16,297 nucleotides of DNA, from contig JAICXG010000037.1 in assembly GCA_025980625.1 (NCBI GenBank), positions 1-16,297 on the forward strand, written 5' to 3'. Under the pieces are notes generated by a model. It was given only the letters and a program-made list of their open reading frames with translations, had not been told where the DNA came from and did not search any database. This stretch comes from Chthoniobacterales bacterium. Lineage in GTDB: Bacteria; Verrucomicrobiota; Verrucomicrobiia; Chthoniobacterales; UBA10450. This document shows positions 15,186-16,297 of the stretch, in pieces. How positions within the stretch are numbered: position 1 is the first letter of the stretch; every line of letters begins with the position of its first letter. The translations under genes and the position numbers were made by a program.

Positions 15186-15393
15186 ACGGTCAAGGGTTCT
15201 TCGACGTATTCTCCTTTGGCAGCGCGACGGGCTTCGGCGCGGTTGAATTCCAGGGCTTCCATGAAAACCTCACGCAATAAACTAAGCAGTCCCGACTTTG
15301 TCCTTTCCTGCGCATTTACGCCCGGCACTTCCTCGATCCAACCAACCCACCATTCGCCTCGTTGTTTCAGGATCGCAGTAATGTGGCGTTCAT
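15182..15393 (-). pseudogene. Second hicB antitoxin gene, frameshifted at its 5' end
   Basis: From about the fourth codon the frame reads HITAILKQRGEWWVGW, then IEEVPGVNAQERTKSGLL, then MEALEFNRAEARRAAKG and EEPLTV, stop at 15184-15182. This is a standard short HicB (E-W-W-V-G-W, E-x-P-G-x-N-x-Q-x-x-T). The only well-placed ATG (15393-15391) is out of frame by one base. Restoring one base, for example ATG AAC CGC CAC, gives a 70-residue protein. In the actual frame the only upstream candidate after a stop is CTG. It is therefore probably inactive, or could start at a non-standard codon. Confidence 0.75.
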
Positions 15394-15401
15394 GACAGAA
15401 G

Positions 15402-15430
15402 ATTGTAGCGGCGAGCAGTCACGCCGACAA
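15402..15430 (-). promoter_or_regulatory. Predicted promoter of the broken second hicBA module, leaderless
   Basis: On the minus strand, TTGTCG (15430-15425), 17 bp, then TACAAT (15407-15402), followed by only eight bases before the ATG at 15393. The geometry is nearly identical to the promoter of the intact hicBA pair. Confidence 0.6.
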
Positions 15431-15535
15431 GCCAGTTCGCCGATCCGTTCGTGGTGTCTTTTGTCCGGGTTGGGTAATCGCGACCGGAGCGATGCAGGGC
15501 ATTAGGAGCGAGGAGCATGGAGGAGGGAGCAGCGG

Positions 15536-16297
15536 TCACAGCTCGGAGATCAGCGCGCGTTCGCGTTCGAGCAAAGTCGGATGGGAGTAATAAAAACCAC
15601 TGTAGAGCGGGTGTGGAGTGAGATTGCTCAAGTTCTTTTCGCTTAACTTGCGCAACGCCTGGATGAGTGACTGCGCCTCGCCCATGATCGTGCCAGTGAA
15701 CGCGTCTGCCTCATATTCGAACCTGCGCGACCAGATATGAGTGAAGGGCGATAGCCAGAAGGTTATCGTTCCCGCTAGCAATCCAAAGAGTAGCATCGCA
15801 GGTGCAATGTTAGCCGCGGCAAACCCGGCGTGATGCTCAAAGCCAAACGCACGATAAAACCATCCCTGGCGCGCCAGCCACGCAATCATGGCAAAGGCCA
15901 CAAAGACACCCGCGATGGAGACAGCGAGCAATTTGAAGACGTGACGCTTTTTGTAATGACCGATCTCATGCGCGAGGACCGATTCCAGTTCCGGCTCGGT
16001 GAGCTGCGCGATCAGGGTGTCGAAAAGGACGATTTTTCGAAAACGTCCAAACCCGGTGAAGAAAGCGTTGGAGTGATGCGACCGTTTACTGCCATCCATT
16101 ACTTCAATGTTGCGGGTTGGAAATTCAGTGCGCTGCGCCAGGGCAAAGAGGCGTTCGCGCAACGAGCCCTCCGGCAGCGGCGTGAACCTGTTGAAGAGCG
16201 GCATGATCACCGCAGGAGCGATCAGCAGCAAAAGCAATTGGAACGCGATCACGACCGCTGCTGCCCAGATCCACCAGTTTGGGCCGGTCCACTCGAT
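15536..16297 (-). CDS. M48-family zinc metallopeptidase, Ste24/CAAX-protease-like (5' end outside window)
   Basis: The frame runs through the right window edge (IEWTGPNWWIWAAAVV precedes the first internal start), so the 253 residues visible are the C-terminal part of a protein usually about 400 residues long. Membrane segments include VVIAFQLLLLLIAPAVIMPLF, LLAVSIAGVFVAFAMIAWLA and MLLFGLLAGTITFWLS. The zinc site is HEIGH (visible residues 110-114) with the third ligand in FEYEADAF. SNAFFTGFGRFRKIVLFDTL and the C-terminal SHPTLLERERAL are typical. Ste24-like enzymes are integral-membrane proteases cleaving C-terminal or membrane-protein substrates; in bacteria the role is usually membrane protein quality control. 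A remnant of a related tail lies about 1 kb downstream. Confidence 0.9.
   Translation of the reverse strand: MEWTGPNWWIWAAAVVIAFQLLLLLIAPAVIMPLFNRFTPLPEGSLRERLFALAQRTEFPTRNIEVMDGSKRSHHSNAFFTGFGRFRKIVLFDTLIAQLTEPELESVLAHEIGHYKKRHVFKLLAVSIAGVFVAFAMIAWLARQGWFYRAFGFEHHAGFAAANIAPAMLLFGLLAGTITFWLSPFTHIWSRRFEYEADAFTGTIMGEAQSLIQALRKLSEKNLSNLTPHPLYSGFYYSHPTLLERERALISEL

Larger units (their letters stand above)
15080..15535. other. Intergenic-looking stretch that holds a broken second hicBA module
   Basis: No intact gene over 60 residues is credible here. Most of it (15126-15430) is accounted for by the leftward hicA and hicB remnants and their promoter, described separately. The rest (15431-15535) is purine-rich on the plus strand near 15505-15530 and shows nothing recognisable. 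Confidence 0.6.

Noticed and set aside
1..16297. CRISPR array, insertion sequence or phage integrase
   Set aside because: No regularly spaced direct repeats, transposase or integrase motifs, or terminal inverted repeats were seen.

Overview
The window looks like chromosome from a GC-rich, Gram-negative soil or freshwater bacterium. The best guess is Verrucomicrobiota, Spartobacteria/Chthoniobacterales type. Reasons: lpxK implies lipid A; a large secreted protein ends in the FDI-x-(L/M)PLTG plus dockerin-like tail that I associate with this group; few genes have a clear Shine-Dalgarno sequence; and TTG/GTG starts occur. The taxonomic call is inference from protein style, not a database result.

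Layout. (1) 1-2161: the 3' part of a surface protein with YadA-like head repeats and a peptidase S74 chaperone domain, then two leftward genes, a small YqjD/DUF883-like membrane protein and an RlmI-like methyltransferase. (2) 2239-7040: rightward housekeeping and repair genes: thrB overlapping lpxK, a stand-alone LigD-type polymerase, and a FAD-dependent aromatic-type monooxygenase broken by one missing base. The polymerase gene has an inverted-repeat element on each side, one of them built from 7-bp units. (3) 7055-8857: a small exported WXXGXW protein and an APC-family amino acid permease, divergent. (4) 8858-9432: no gene recognised. (5) 9433-14114: a 1115-residue exported propeller/dockerin protein, divergent from a LuxR-type regulator. 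(6) 14115-15535: a decay zone. It holds a fragmented class C beta-lactamase-like gene, the tail of an M48 peptidase paralogue, an intact hicBA toxin-antitoxin pair, and a broken second hicBA pair converging on it. (7) 15536-16297: the C-terminal part of an intact M48 (Ste24-like) peptidase running off the window.

Two observations stand out. The octamer CCTAACGA/TCGTTAGG occurs 11 times between 1757 and 8232, against about 0.5 expected in the whole window, and then stops. Inside genes it falls in different reading frames and often forces rare codons (CTA, TTA, AGG), which suggests selection on the DNA itself, as for the cyanobacterial HIP1 octamer. Second, both hicB genes, intact and broken, have a -35/17 bp/-10 promoter whose -10 box lies only 6-8 bases before the start codon, which predicts leaderless mRNAs.

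The left half looks like stable chromosome. The right half looks like an accessory region where genes arrive and decay.
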